DNA of 64,000 nucleotides, from assembly GCF_047228935.1 (NCBI RefSeq), contig NZ_JBFEGG010000002.1, positions 496,001-560,000 on the forward strand, written 5' to 3'. Position numbers and translations under genes: made by a program. The notes beneath the pieces are model-generated. The model was not told the DNA's origin. It saw nothing but the letters and a program-made list of their open reading frames with translations, and ran no database searches. Below are positions 44,448 to 53,363 of the stretch, one piece after another. The DNA comes from Ornithinibacillus sp047228935 (GTDB taxonomy: Bacteria > Bacillota > Bacilli > Bacillales > Amphibacillaceae). The first letter of the stretch is position 1; each line of letters begins with the position of its first letter.

Positions 44448-45446
44448 ATGAAAAATAAAGGAGGACATTCATTTCAAAAACAACAAATAAAACTATTCTC
44501 AGAACCACTTTATCCATACATCCAACCTAATGATTTGGAAATACAATTAGTTCAAAGTAAACCTCTTAGAAGGTTAAAACATTTAGCGCATTTCGGTGCT
44601 GGTTCACTAGTTTCATCTGTTGTTCATAGTAGATTTGAACATACAATAGGTGTATGGAAGCTAACGGCATTATTTTTCCCAGAAGATATGGAATTACGGA
44701 TAGCAGCATTGCTGCATGATGTTGGGCATCTACCATTCTCCCATGCAGTAGAAAACACCTTACAGTTTAACCACCATCAATTAACAGAACAATATATTTT
44801 AGAGGATGAAATAGCTTCGATATTGAAACAATTTAATATGAATCCTAATAAGATTATAGAAATCTTAAATGCGCCTTCCGTTATCACTGGTAACGAAAAT
44901 ATATTAGGTATTGATCATCTGGATAGCTTTTTTAGAGACACCTATATGGCCGGTAGGATAGAAACTCTCCCTAAACATTTATTACATAAAATTAGATGTA
45001 CCTCTAAAGGCATCGAGACGGATCTTGAAACAGGACATTATATTTTACGACTGATTTTGTCAGATCATAAACTGTTCTTATCACCACATATGGTTGCCGT
45101 AGATAGATTATTAGCAGAGTCTATAAAACTACATTGGAGTGTAGATACCGTTAATAAGAAAGATTTTGCACGACTAACGGACTCCGATGTGGTGTCCATG
45201 TTAAAAGCATCCCCTTCTACTGAAGCCAAAGAGCTAATCAATATTTTACTTTTTGCACCAAATAAAATTAGAATTAATACCGCCAAAACAGGAAATGGTT
45301 ACCCGATTAGTATCAGGAAGGTATACAGTAAAGTACCTTTATATAAGGGAAAACCACTAACGGAACATAGTAATGAAGCTAGAAAAATCTTAGAGGGATT
45401 GAATCAGTTATCGTTTGATTCAGAAGTTCTTATAACTTCCAACTAG
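44448..45446 (+). CDS. HD-domain phosphohydrolase
   Basis: 332 residues. HD metal motif: SRFEHTIGVWKL, then AALLHDVGHLPFSHAVE, then GIDHLDSFFRDTYM. This is the dNTPase/YwfO-like subgroup, and the substrate is probably a (d)NTP or a related phosphate ester. ATG at 44448 has only a weak ribosome site; the gene follows the PBP by about 65 bases. A hairpin terminator follows. Confidence 0.8.
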   Translation: MKNKGGHSFQKQQIKLFSEPLYPYIQPNDLEIQLVQSKPLRRLKHLAHFGAGSLVSSVVHSRFEHTIGVWKLTALFFPEDMELRIAALLHDVGHLPFSHAVENTLQFNHHQLTEQYILEDEIASILKQFNMNPNKIIEILNAPSVITGNENILGIDHLDSFFRDTYMAGRIETLPKHLLHKIRCTSKGIETDLETGHYILRLILSDHKLFLSPHMVAVDRLLAESIKLHWSVDTVNKKDFARLTDSDVVSMLKASPSTEAKELINILLFAPNKIRINTAKTGNGYPISIRKVYSKVPLYKGKPLTEHSNEARKILEGLNQLSFDSEVLITSN

Positions 45447-45489
45447 TTAACGTTTTTAAAGTTACCGGCACCTTAACACAACTATGAGA

Positions 45490-45520
45490 AAGGCGATCAT
45501 TCAAGTTCGCCTTTTATTTT
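45490..45520 (+). terminator. Terminator after HD-domain gene
   Basis: AAGGCGA (45490-45496) pairs with TCGCCTT (45507-45513), followed by TTATTTT. Same stem sequence as at 41320. Confidence 0.7.
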
Positions 45521-45555
45521 CGAAATTGATGTTGATGATTTAAGGAGAGTGAGCC

Positions 45556-45813
45556 ATGAAATCTATATCTAGGGATAATATCAACCTCGGATTTATTTTT
45601 GTCCTGTTGTTTGGAATTTCATTATTTGCTGGAGTATTTTATTGGATATTCTTTATTTTTTCAGGAGTTTTTCTGCTATCTTATATAGTTTTGGATAGGA
45701 AAAAGTTACGATGTCCTGCATGCGGGGGATTTGAAAATCTTGATAGATTATTGTATGCAAAAAATAATATCTATCATTGCAATCGATGCGGTGAAAGGAT
45801 AGTAGTTTTATAA
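45556..45813 (+). CDS. Small membrane protein with C-terminal zinc ribbon
   Basis: 85 residues: two membrane helices (about 9-27 and 30-47), then CPACGGFENLDRLLYAKNN and HCNRCGER, a CxxC-CxxC zinc ribbon. Unknown function. ATG with AAGGAGAG upstream. Confidence 0.7.
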   Translation: MKSISRDNINLGFIFVLLFGISLFAGVFYWIFFIFSGVFLLSYIVLDRKKLRCPACGGFENLDRLLYAKNNIYHCNRCGERIVVL

Positions 45814-45904
45814 AGTTGCGTAATTATGAATCTATCATATTTCTTTATTGTAGAAATGGATTTAATGGAGATAGAAAGCGTCTTACATTAGGAGGAATAA
45901 AATC

Positions 45905-46426
45905 TTGAATAACCTATTAAAATCGAGTGTCTTCATTTTATTACTTGCAGCACTATTTTTAACCGGTTGCAATGAAATTGAAGGTAAGCTAGTCAATGGA
46001 GATAAACATATAACTGCAGAGATAGATGAGGCGATATCTGATTACATCATTGAAAAATATTCCTCCTCTTATCCGGATACAGATAAGCAATTTGAAGTCC
46101 ACCGTGTATATGGCACGAGTGAATCAGAAGGAGTTCTAAGTGTCTATATGTGGTCTTATTATAGTGGTTTTAACAAATCCACTGGATTAGAAAGCCAAGC
46201 CGGCCATTCCCTACCAGCCGTCATTCGGTTACGTAATGAGGGAGAAAATTATTCTGTTATCGAGTATTTAGAACCACAAGACGGCTCTTATTACCTGTCC
46301 TCTTTAGAAGAAATGTTTCCCAAAAAGTACGTTAGGCTCGCTAAGAAAGATAGTGGTAATATCGAGGATTTACAAAAAGAGATGGATCTAAAGGTAAAAC
46401 AGTGGTTAGAGGAACCAGCGAATTGA
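45905..46426 (+). CDS. Predicted lipoprotein
   Basis: 173 residues. Signal peptide with lipobox LTGC (Cys22), so anchored outside the membrane. The mature part is a mixed, acidic domain (EAISDYIIEKYSSSYPDTDK, SVYMWSYYSGFN) without a recognised family. TTG start with AGGAGG upstream. It probably shares no operon with map, which has its own leader. Confidence 0.75.
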   Translation: MNNLLKSSVFILLLAALFLTGCNEIEGKLVNGDKHITAEIDEAISDYIIEKYSSSYPDTDKQFEVHRVYGTSESEGVLSVYMWSYYSGFNKSTGLESQAGHSLPAVIRLRNEGENYSVIEYLEPQDGSYYLSSLEEMFPKKYVRLAKKDSGNIEDLQKEMDLKVKQWLEEPAN

Positions 46427-46562
46427 TGAGAATAGACATTTAAGCAGACGGAAGTTTACTATATAGAAGAGATGAACATTATGGAAAAGAAAGACCCTTC
46501 CCTTTTATGCTAGAATGAAATAACATGATCATCATAATATATTTAAAAAGTGAGGACCCACA

Positions 46563-47306
46563 ATGATTGCAACGACAGAAGCAGATTTTAATGGATTAAA
46601 AGAAATTGGTAGTATTTGCGGTGCAATTCGAGATGAATTAGTTAAACGTACGAAACCTGGAATAACTACAAAAGAACTCGATGAGATTGCTGCAAAGATG
46701 TTTGAAGAAGCAGGAGCGCAATCTGCACCTAAGGGAGTATATGATTTTCCCGGATATACATGCATTAGTATAAATGAAGAAGTCGCCCATGGGATTCCAG
46801 GGGACCGGACCATTCAAGAAGGAGACCTTGTCAATATCGATGTTTCCGGTTCGAAAAATGGGTATTTCGCAGATACTGGTATTTCCTTTGTTGTTGGGGA
46901 TGGAGAAGCAATTTTACAGAAAATATGTGACGTTGCGAAGGAAGCATTCTATGCTGGGCTTGAGAAGGCAAAACCAGGTTCGAGAACAAGCGCACTCGGA
47001 AAAGCTGCACATAATGTGGCGAAACAACATGGCTTAACGGTCATCAAGAACCTTACTGGACACGGTATCGGACGGTCCATTCACGAAGCACCAGACCATA
47101 TTCTCAATTACTACTCCCGCTGGGATGACGAATTGTTAAAGGATGGTATGGTCATTGCTTTTGAACCTTTTATCTCGACATTGGAAGAAGAAGTTTTCTT
47201 ATCTGAAGACGATGACTGGACTTATCTAACAGATGAAAGCTTTGTCGCTCAATACGAGCATACGATTATTCTTACGAAGGATGGACCGATTATTACGACA
47301 TTGTAA
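46563..47306 (+). CDS. map: Type I methionine aminopeptidase
   Basis: 247 residues, family length. Metal ligands are visible in order: NIDVSGSKNGYFADTGISF (two Asp), GHGIGRSIHEAP (His), AFEPF (Glu) and AQYEHT (Glu); substrate His in EEVAHGIPG. It removes N-terminal Met from new proteins. It is probably a second, solitary map, since the essential copy in Bacillus lies in the ribosomal protein operon with secY and adk. A T-rich terminator follows. Confidence 0.93.
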   Translation: MIATTEADFNGLKEIGSICGAIRDELVKRTKPGITTKELDEIAAKMFEEAGAQSAPKGVYDFPGYTCISINEEVAHGIPGDRTIQEGDLVNIDVSGSKNGYFADTGISFVVGDGEAILQKICDVAKEAFYAGLEKAKPGSRTSALGKAAHNVAKQHGLTVIKNLTGHGIGRSIHEAPDHILNYYSRWDDELLKDGMVIAFEPFISTLEEEVFLSEDDDWTYLTDESFVAQYEHTIILTKDGPIITTL

Positions 47307-47370
47307 ACGGCATTAGCCACTCTGATTTTATTATTTGTTGAAATGTGAATTTAAGGGACCGATGGTATTG

Positions 47371-47400
47371 CACCTCAAACATTGTTGGGGTGTTTTTTTT
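47371..47400 (+). terminator. Terminator after map
   Basis: CACCTCAA (47371-47378) pairs with TTGGGGTG (47385-47392) apart from one G-U, followed by eight Ts. Confidence 0.8.
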
Positions 47401-47541
47401 GTTTAAAATTTTTGATTTTATATTTGGAATATTATGTTAGTATTTAGATAAACTCATTAAGCTTCTGATTCAAGACTTGCTGATATGATGCAACAACCTT
47501 TTACTGGCAGTTTAATTGATAATGATATAGGGAGATAGAAA

Positions 47542-48087
47542 ATGAATACTAGAGAATTACCGAGAGTACATTTAAGAGAATTAACGCCTGATGATGTGGA
47601 AGATCGTTACAGATGGTGTTTAGATAAAGCAGTCATTAAACATTTAAATATGCCAGATAAGTATCCTCCCTATACTCGAGAAGAAACGCTTCATTGGATT
47701 AAAATGTGTATTAACAAAACAAATGGCTATGAACAAAAGGCGATCGAAACGGAAGAAGGAAAACATATTGGTTGGGTCGATTTAAAAAACATGGACCAAC
47801 TAAACAAACATGCTGAATTAGGCATTGCTATAGGCGATAAAGAATATTGGGGCAAAGGATTTGGTCTTGCTGCCATGAATGAAATGCTTTCATGGGGGTT
47901 TCATGAATTAGGACTAAATAAGATTTGGCTTAGAGTGGAAGTGGATAACGAAAAAGCTATCCGATCTTATAAGCATGCTGGCTATGTAGAAGAAGGCATT
48001 TTAAGACAAGACAGATTAAGAAATGGTGAGTTCGTTGATCGGTTAAGAATGAGTATTCTTAGACAAGAGTTCCTCAAAAATGGATGA
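47542..48087 (+). CDS. GNAT N-acetyltransferase (RimJ/RimL-like)
   Basis: 181 residues. LRELTPDDVEDRYRWCLDKA at the start, then the acetyl-CoA site LGIAIGDKEYWGKGFGLAAM and VEVDNEKAIRSYKHAGYVEEG. It may acetylate a protein N terminus, a polyamine or a drug. ATG with GGGAG upstream. Confidence 0.85.
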   Translation: MNTRELPRVHLRELTPDDVEDRYRWCLDKAVIKHLNMPDKYPPYTREETLHWIKMCINKTNGYEQKAIETEEGKHIGWVDLKNMDQLNKHAELGIAIGDKEYWGKGFGLAAMNEMLSWGFHELGLNKIWLRVEVDNEKAIRSYKHAGYVEEGILRQDRLRNGEFVDRLRMSILRQEFLKNG

Positions 48088-48151
48088 TTAAACAAATGAT
48101 GATAATATGGATACCATTCTCAATAAATTTAAAGGAAATAAGGGGATAACA

Positions 48152-48313
48152 ATGTTTTATTATGAAGTGCTTTGTTATAACTGCAAAAAAACATTCAAAG
48201 TATATGAAGGAAGTCAGAAATATAAACAAGCTAAGGAAAATAATATCAAAGTATTTTGTTGCGAAGATTGTGATCATCGGATACGCATGGAAGCGATAAA
48301 GAACTTTTTTTAG
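48152..48313 (+). CDS. Small zinc-binding protein, YlaI/DUF2197-like
   Basis: 53 residues from the ATG at 48152 (AAGGGGA upstream). YEVLCYNCKKTFKVYEGSQK, then VFCCEDCDHRIRMEAIKNFF: two CxxC pairs. The longer frame from 48107 lacks a ribosome site. Relatives are small cytoplasmic zinc proteins of unknown function. Confidence 0.7.
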   Translation: MFYYEVLCYNCKKTFKVYEGSQKYKQAKENNIKVFCCEDCDHRIRMEAIKNFF

Positions 48314-48366
48314 AAGAGAATAGTGATACAAGAAATATCAAATTGTTACTAAAGGGGAAGGTTTTG

Positions 48367-48753
48367 ATGTTACTAAGAAAATTTTTAGTTCTTATTTCTA
48401 CTACATTGTTAACTGGATTATTTCTTAACTTTTATTTCGTGATTACAGAAGGCATTGGTATGGATAATTTATTTTTTGCGCTCGGTATGTTTCTTATGGG
48501 TGCCTTTCCATTCATACTTCTTATTGGAATGCCTGTATCTATCTTATCTGATTCGCTATCAAAAAATATAAAAGGCAAACAACGATATATCGAGGCATTT
48601 TTAGTTCATATTACCTTTGGTCTAATAGCTGGGTTGGTTATTTCCTTCTTTTTTGAGCATTTTTTCTATGTTGTCGTGACACTCTTTGCCGCAATTATAT
48701 TCTGGGCTGTTGATGAATTTTTGAGGAAGAAAATAAGAGGATTACATAACTAG
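48367..48753 (+). CDS. Hypothetical integral membrane protein
   Basis: 128 residues from the ATG at 48367 (AAGGGGAAGG upstream). Four membrane helices (about 5-25, 32-55, 75-98, 98-115) and a basic C terminus (FLRKKIRGLHN). Not recognised. First of three small membrane genes closely spaced on the same strand (to 49282), probably one transcript. Confidence 0.65.
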   Translation: MLLRKFLVLISTTLLTGLFLNFYFVITEGIGMDNLFFALGMFLMGAFPFILLIGMPVSILSDSLSKNIKGKQRYIEAFLVHITFGLIAGLVISFFFEHFFYVVVTLFAAIIFWAVDEFLRKKIRGLHN

Positions 48754-48784
48754 GAGAAAATTACTGATATCGAGGAGTGATGTA

Positions 48785-49027
48785 ATGAACCTAAAGGCAT
48801 TTTGGGTTAGTTTTGTTATTGCTTTTCTATTGATGAGCTTACCTTCACTATTCGGAATAGGTTATGTAATTGATTGGACTCCTGAAGCAACCTTGTTTCA
48901 AAAGTTTACAGGATACGTAGCTGAGGTGTTTTTTAATAATTTCCCTATAAAACTTATACTAGCTTCCCTAGTAGGGATTATTGTTAGTTTTGTTATAGCT
49001 AGAAAGCGGCGGACTATGGAAGAGTGA
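48785..49027 (+). CDS. Hypothetical small membrane protein
   Basis: 80 residues with two helices (about 5-25 and 53-70) and a basic end (IARKRRTMEE). ATG with GAGGAGTG upstream, 31 bases after the previous gene. No family recognised. Confidence 0.6.
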   Translation: MNLKAFWVSFVIAFLLMSLPSLFGIGYVIDWTPEATLFQKFTGYVAEVFFNNFPIKLILASLVGIIVSFVIARKRRTMEE

Positions 49028-49078
49028 AACTAAATACGCTAGAAGATCGTATGTAAGGAAAGAAATGGAGGTGGCGGG

Positions 49079-49282
49079 ATGCCTATATGGTTATTTCTAG
49101 TCATTTTGCTCGGTGGATTACTAATTTTTGGCCTTATATTTGATTGGACAGCAAAGAAAAGAAATAAAAAAATAGATCTATATAAAGGTGCTATAAATGT
49201 TAGAGAGTCAGAAAGGATTTATACAGAAAAAGCATTGGATGATGTTAAGCGTAAAATAGGTGATGACAGTAATTATTGGTAA
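49079..49282 (+). CDS. Hypothetical small membrane-anchored protein
   Basis: 67 residues: one N-terminal helix (LFLVILLGGLLIFGLIF), then a Lys-rich, helical cytoplasmic tail ending SNYW. ATG preceded by GGAGGTGGCGGG. Co-directional with the two genes before it. Confidence 0.6.
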   Translation: MPIWLFLVILLGGLLIFGLIFDWTAKKRNKKIDLYKGAINVRESERIYTEKALDDVKRKIGDDSNYW

Positions 49283-49427
49283 ATTGGATTGCTACTTGGC
49301 ATACCAAATTTAGTCGTTTCTATCTTGTTAGCCTTAATAAATTACTAACATAGTAGTAATAATAAGTTACTTTGTGAACTACAACTAAAGTACAAGAGTG
49401 GAAGAAATAAAGAAAGGATCAAAACTT

Positions 49428-50126
49428 ATGAAACAAATTATCGCCCTTGGTGGTGGCGGCTTCTCCATGGAGCCAGAAAATCCATTATTAGATTTGTATG
49501 TACTTCAACAATCAGAAAAGGAGACTCCTCAAATTTGCTTCCTCCCTACCGCTAGCGGAGATTCCGATAACTACATATCGCGATTTTACAGCTCCTTTAA
49601 AAAACACCATTGCACTCCCTCTCACTTATCATTATTTAAGCCACCAACTAAAGACTTAGAGAGCTTTCTATTGGAGAAAGATATCATTTATGTAGGCGGA
49701 GGCAACACGAGAAACTTACTCATTCTATGGAGAGAATGGGGATTAGATTCTATATTACAAAAGGCTTGGGAGAAAGGCATAGTGTTAGCTGGTATCAGTG
49801 CAGGCTCCATTTGTTGGTTTGAAGAAGGTGTTACAGATTCATTTGGAAATGAACTAGAGCCATTAAAATGCTTAGGATTTCTCAAAGGGAGTAATTGCCC
49901 ACATTATGACGGGGAATCTAAGAGAAGACCTTCCTATCAGGAACTTATAGCCAACGGGAAAATAAAGTCTGGTTATGCAACTGATGATGGTGTCGCACTC
50001 CATTATATGGATCAAGAATTAAGTAAAATAATTAGTTCCAGACCTAACGCGAAGGCTTATAAGGTATATTTTGATGAGGTAGTAAAAGAGATGGAATTGG
50101 ATACGGATTTTTTAGGTGGTTCTTAA
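49428..50126 (+). CDS. Peptidase S51 family (peptidase E-like) serine hydrolase
   Basis: 232 residues from the ATG at 49428 (AAAGGA upstream; the frame begins at 49398 without a ribosome site). Opening MKQIIALGGGGFSMEPENP, nucleophile VLAGISAGSICWFEEG, and the loop KGSNCPHYDGESKRRPSYQE, which should bring the His. YVGGGNTRNLL is also a family mark. Related to aspartyl dipeptidase PepE, but specificity is unknown. Confidence 0.87.
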   Translation: MKQIIALGGGGFSMEPENPLLDLYVLQQSEKETPQICFLPTASGDSDNYISRFYSSFKKHHCTPSHLSLFKPPTKDLESFLLEKDIIYVGGGNTRNLLILWREWGLDSILQKAWEKGIVLAGISAGSICWFEEGVTDSFGNELEPLKCLGFLKGSNCPHYDGESKRRPSYQELIANGKIKSGYATDDGVALHYMDQELSKIISSRPNAKAYKVYFDEVVKEMELDTDFLGGS

Positions 50127-50218
50127 ACGGTATTTTAGGCAGGAATTAGGTAGGATTTTGTTGAAACATATGAAGGAAATACTCTTCATAAAAATAGGAT
50201 GTGAAGGAGCTTTATATT

Positions 50219-50431
50219 ATGAGTAAGGACACTTTGTTATTTTGGGTATTTTTTACGATATTTCTGTTTGTGAGTTATCATGCTTATTTTTACTATATAA
50301 GTCATTTATTAGTCGATTTATTTCAAACTGATGCAATGGATTTAGTAATATTTCCGATTGTATTTATCCCGTTATCTACTATATTGGCAAGAATTGCAAA
50401 GAATTTTTTTCTTTCAAACATAACTAGTTAA
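50219..50431 (+). CDS. Hypothetical small membrane protein
   Basis: 70 residues from the ATG at 50219 (AAGGAG upstream). Two membrane helices separated by a short acidic loop (LFQTDAMD). No family recognised. Confidence 0.6.
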   Translation: MSKDTLLFWVFFTIFLFVSYHAYFYYISHLLVDLFQTDAMDLVIFPIVFIPLSTILARIAKNFFLSNITS

Positions 50432-50484
50432 AGTGAAACCTGAACATTTTATTACCCGTCTTATCTTGTAAAGGGGGGCTAAGT

Positions 50485-50880
50485 TTGTATAAAAGAGCTT
50501 TATTAATGATGTTATTATTCTCAATTATATTAGCAGCTTGTAGCAATCAAAAAGCACCGAGGGAATCAAAAACTGTTAATGATAATCCAACTCCTGAGGA
50601 TATTTTATTAGAGAATGAGAATGCAGATATATTTCTCCTTAATGGAATTGTATATAGCAATGCTGAAGATTTAGAATGGGTAACTGAAAAAGAATTAACT
50701 TTAGGAAATGAAATCGGTGAGATTAAAAAACAGACAACGAACAGTGATGAGTTTGAAAATTATACTGCAACTAAATTACTTGTTGGAACAAAAATCTACG
50801 AACCTATCGAAAATAGTGACATCTTTATAGTAAAAGTAGATGGGAAGGAAATAAGGTATTTAGGATTAAGAGAAGGTTAG
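50485..50880 (+). CDS. Small predicted lipoprotein
   Basis: 131 residues. TTG start with AAAGGGGGG upstream. Signal peptide with lipobox LAAC (Cys19). The mature domain includes NADIFLLNGIVYSNAEDLEW and NYTATKLLVGTKIYEPIENS, a pattern seen in small Bacillus lipoproteins of unknown function. Confidence 0.7.
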   Translation: MYKRALLMMLLFSIILAACSNQKAPRESKTVNDNPTPEDILLENENADIFLLNGIVYSNAEDLEWVTEKELTLGNEIGEIKKQTTNSDEFENYTATKLLVGTKIYEPIENSDIFIVKVDGKEIRYLGLREG

Positions 50881-51032
50881 CGAATTTTTTTACTGTGTTG
50901 TGATCATCCATATTGAGAGATTTCAAAGGTGGAAACAAGTTCGTGTAATCCTTTAACAAAGTCAGTTTAAGTAAACTACCGATGAAAGTAAATAGTACAA
51001 AATAGTGCTAATTAATATAGGCTATTCACCTT

Positions 51033-51068
51033 AAAACGCGTTCTCTAAAATAGAAGAATGCGTTTTTT
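51033..51068 (+). terminator. Terminator before the XRE/sigma block
   Basis: AAAACGCGTTCT (51033-51044) pairs imperfectly with AGAAGAATGCGTTTT (51052 onward), ending in a T run. It lies in the 309-base gap 50881-51189. The rest of the gap holds the promoter region of the next gene and a partial dyad GTTTAC..GCAAAC near 51125-51141. Confidence 0.6.
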
Positions 51069-51189
51069 CAATGTGGAAGTATAAAATTTATATGTTAACT
51101 TTTTATGACAAAATGACAACTTTAGTTTACATTTTGCAAACAAAACTTTACGCTAGTAGTGGAAATTAAAGAAGGAGAGTTAGAAAATC

Positions 51190-51390
51190 ATGTTAAAAAA
51201 TTCTGTGCGTGAACTGCGGGCAAGATATCGTTTAACGCAACAAGATTTAGCCGATAAGATTGGTGTTTCAAGGCAAACAATCGGGTTAATTGAAAAAGGG
51301 GATTACGCTCCATCCGTTACTCTTGCATTAAAGATGGCAAACGTATTTCAAGTACCCGTTGAACAAATCTTTTATTTAGAAGGAGAATAG
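51190..51390 (+). CDS. XRE-family regulator (YonR/YgzD-like)
   Basis: 66 residues, one HTH: VRELRARYRLTQQDLADKIG, VSRQTIGLIEKGDYAPSVTL. This small class often sits before a membrane protein gene. ATG with AAGGAGAG upstream. The next ORF (51393) starts two bases after the stop. Confidence 0.87.
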   Translation: MLKNSVRELRARYRLTQQDLADKIGVSRQTIGLIEKGDYAPSVTLALKMANVFQVPVEQIFYLEGE

Positions 51391-51392
51391 TT

Positions 51393-51500
51393 ATGTTAAA
51401 GAAAATTTTTCAATCTCCCATATTTAATGCCATACTTGTCCTTAGTATAGGCGTTATTATGCTCGGAAAGTGTGACTATTCTTATTCATTTTCGTCTTAA
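51393..51500 (+). CDS. Short membrane ORF, possible truncated partner of the XRE gene
   Basis: 35 codons: MLKKIFQSPIFNAILVLSIG, then VIMLGKCDYSYSFSS. GGAG lies ten bases before the ATG and the gap to the XRE stop is two bases, so it should be translated. Partners of such XRE genes usually have several helices; this one ends after the first, so it may be a remnant. Confidence 0.5.
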   Translation: MLKKIFQSPIFNAILVLSIGVIMLGKCDYSYSFSS

Positions 51501-51532
51501 TAATGACCAGTAACACAGGGGGTGAGACTAGT

Positions 51533-52042
51533 TTGCAGGATATAGATAAAATGGACATCTCGGATTGGTATCAGCAGCATGGTGAAGCCATTTTAAAATA
51601 CATATTATTAATGGTTCGTGATTATCACCATGCTGAGGATTTGACCCAGGAAACGTTTTTTAAAGCTTATAACAGCATGAGCTCCTATCAGGGAAAAGCC
51701 AATCCTAGAACATGGTTATTTCGTATAGCTCACAATACTACGATAGATTTTATAAGAAAACATAAGCCCATTGAGTTAATCAAAGAATTCATTCCTTCTT
51801 TAATAGATAGAAATCCGTTACCAGAAGAGATGGTACAAATAAAGGAATGTACAAAGGATTTATATATGGCACTTGGCAAACTAAAAAGGTCTTATCGAGA
51901 AGTTATCATATTACGGAAGATAAAAGAGTTTTCCACGGAAGAAACGAGTCAGATACTAAACTGGTCAGAGGGGAAAGTAAAGACGACGCTATACAGAGCA
52001 ATCCCTGCTTTGGAAAAGCTATATGGGAAGGAGGTTTTATAA
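51533..52042 (+). CDS. ECF-type RNA polymerase sigma factor
   Basis: 169 residues from the TTG at 51533 (GGGGGTGAG six bases upstream; the ATG at 51503 has none). Region 2: DYHHAEDLTQETFFKAYNSM, then PRTWLFRIAHNTTIDFIRKH. Region 4: LKRSYREVIILRKIKEFSTE, ETSQILNWSEGKVKTTLYRA. Stop and anti-sigma start are adjacent, so the pair is co-translated. Likely responds to envelope stress. Confidence 0.9.
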   Translation: MQDIDKMDISDWYQQHGEAILKYILLMVRDYHHAEDLTQETFFKAYNSMSSYQGKANPRTWLFRIAHNTTIDFIRKHKPIELIKEFIPSLIDRNPLPEEMVQIKECTKDLYMALGKLKRSYREVIILRKIKEFSTEETSQILNWSEGKVKTTLYRAIPALEKLYGKEVL

Positions 52043-52981
52043 GTGAACACCCCTTTAGATGAGGAATTAAAAAAACTTGATCAGCATGTTTCTTTTAATC
52101 AAAACCAAATAAAAGAAATAGAGAATAAAATCTTAACTAGAATTGATAAGGTAGAGAATAACAGAATAAAGAATTCCATCCTGTATTTAGGTAGCATCAC
52201 TACTTTTGCATTATCGATCTTTGCTGCATTTCTCATTTTTTCAAACCCTAAAGAAACTATCGAACGTGTTAGCGGGGAAGGTTTAGAAAACAGAATAACT
52301 AATCAAGTAGAACACTTGTTATATATCGTTATTGGGTTCCTTCTATTGAGTTTGATTGTATTTACAGTAATTAGAATTAGAAAAAGAGGAATCTCGATTA
52401 AGCAACTACCTTTCAAATTTAAAGCTTCGTTCATCGGTATTGCAATTATTACATTGTTAGTACTATGGGTCAGTGGATTAATGAATCTTTGGATAAATGG
52501 CATTAGCTATGTTACAAACAACGTTGATAACTATTCGGTCGAGGCATTTCCTGTTGATGGAGAGTATTCCGTTACGATTGATTTAAGTGACCTCGATAGC
52601 AACAAAGGTAAAGTGCTTTATGATGATGGTGAGAATCAAATTTATGTATCCGATGTATTGGTACATAACAAATCAGATTACCAAATATATTTTAGGGCGA
52701 GCGGAACGTATAATTTGAATGGAGCAACATTAGTATCTGGGATTGAACACGCATATACTCAAAATGGTTTCACAGATTATATGCATGTTATTGCAACCGC
52801 TACTTATCGTGGAGATACTTTTGAAATAGACCAGGCTGCTATTTCTGGTATAAATTATCGAGACGGAGATGACTTTGGTTTTTATTTATTTCCAAACGAA
52901 AAAGATATTAGCGTTAAAGAGGACTCCATTATAGAAGTGACACTTTCCAATTTAGTTTTGAACAAATGGGAGAAAAAGTAG
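52043..52981 (+). CDS. Membrane-bound anti-sigma factor
   Basis: 312 residues. N-terminal cytoplasmic helix region (LDEELKKLDQHVSFNQNQIK) that would hold the sigma factor, then three membrane helices (about 48-68, 90-112, 128-150), then an outside domain of about 160 residues rich in beta strands. GTG start directly after the sigma stop, with AAGGAGG upstream. No zinc-binding HxxxCxxC motif, so not a ZAS-type anti-sigma. The extracellular domain is the likely sensor. Confidence 0.75.
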   Translation: MNTPLDEELKKLDQHVSFNQNQIKEIENKILTRIDKVENNRIKNSILYLGSITTFALSIFAAFLIFSNPKETIERVSGEGLENRITNQVEHLLYIVIGFLLLSLIVFTVIRIRKRGISIKQLPFKFKASFIGIAIITLLVLWVSGLMNLWINGISYVTNNVDNYSVEAFPVDGEYSVTIDLSDLDSNKGKVLYDDGENQIYVSDVLVHNKSDYQIYFRASGTYNLNGATLVSGIEHAYTQNGFTDYMHVIATATYRGDTFEIDQAAISGINYRDGDDFGFYLFPNEKDISVKEDSIIEVTLSNLVLNKWEKK

Positions 52982-53025
52982 CTTTGGGGGAAGACTCCCT
53001 CCTACAACAATCGGGTGTTGTATTT

Positions 53026-53060
53026 AAAACAAGGTGTTCCTAGTGTGGTCACCTTGTTTT
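53026..53060 (+). terminator. Terminator of the sigma/anti-sigma operon
   Basis: AAAACAAGGTG (53026-53036) pairs perfectly with CACCTTGTTTT (53050-53060). Confidence 0.8.
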
Positions 53061-53160
53061 CGTATGAGTATAATTTTAGTTTGGTTTCAGGTGTAAGAAA
53101 GTATTAACATTAAAGAAATGAAGTAATTAGATTATTCGATATAATTTGATATAGAATTCA

Positions 53161-53179
53161 GAAATTTATGATACAATTA
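53161..53179 (+). promoter_or_regulatory. Repeated extended -10 promoter motif
   Basis: GAAATTTATGATACAATTA, identical to 37246-37264. TG-A-TACAAT is an extended -10. Both copies precede GNAT genes, here about 185 bases upstream. The rest of the gap 53061-53363 shows no gene. Confidence 0.5.
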
Positions 53180-53363
53180 TTTTAGCAAAATTTGCGAAGA
53201 GTTTAATAAGGCGGGTATTATCCTGTCTTTCACAACTTATTTGCTTTTTAAGCTGACTAGGAAATCTAATACTATATAAACAACATGAGTTTTTTGTTCC
53301 TCAAACGGGTCCTTTATTTCAAGAAAGATAGATTGAAAGTAGAAAGGGAGAAAGTAAATAATT

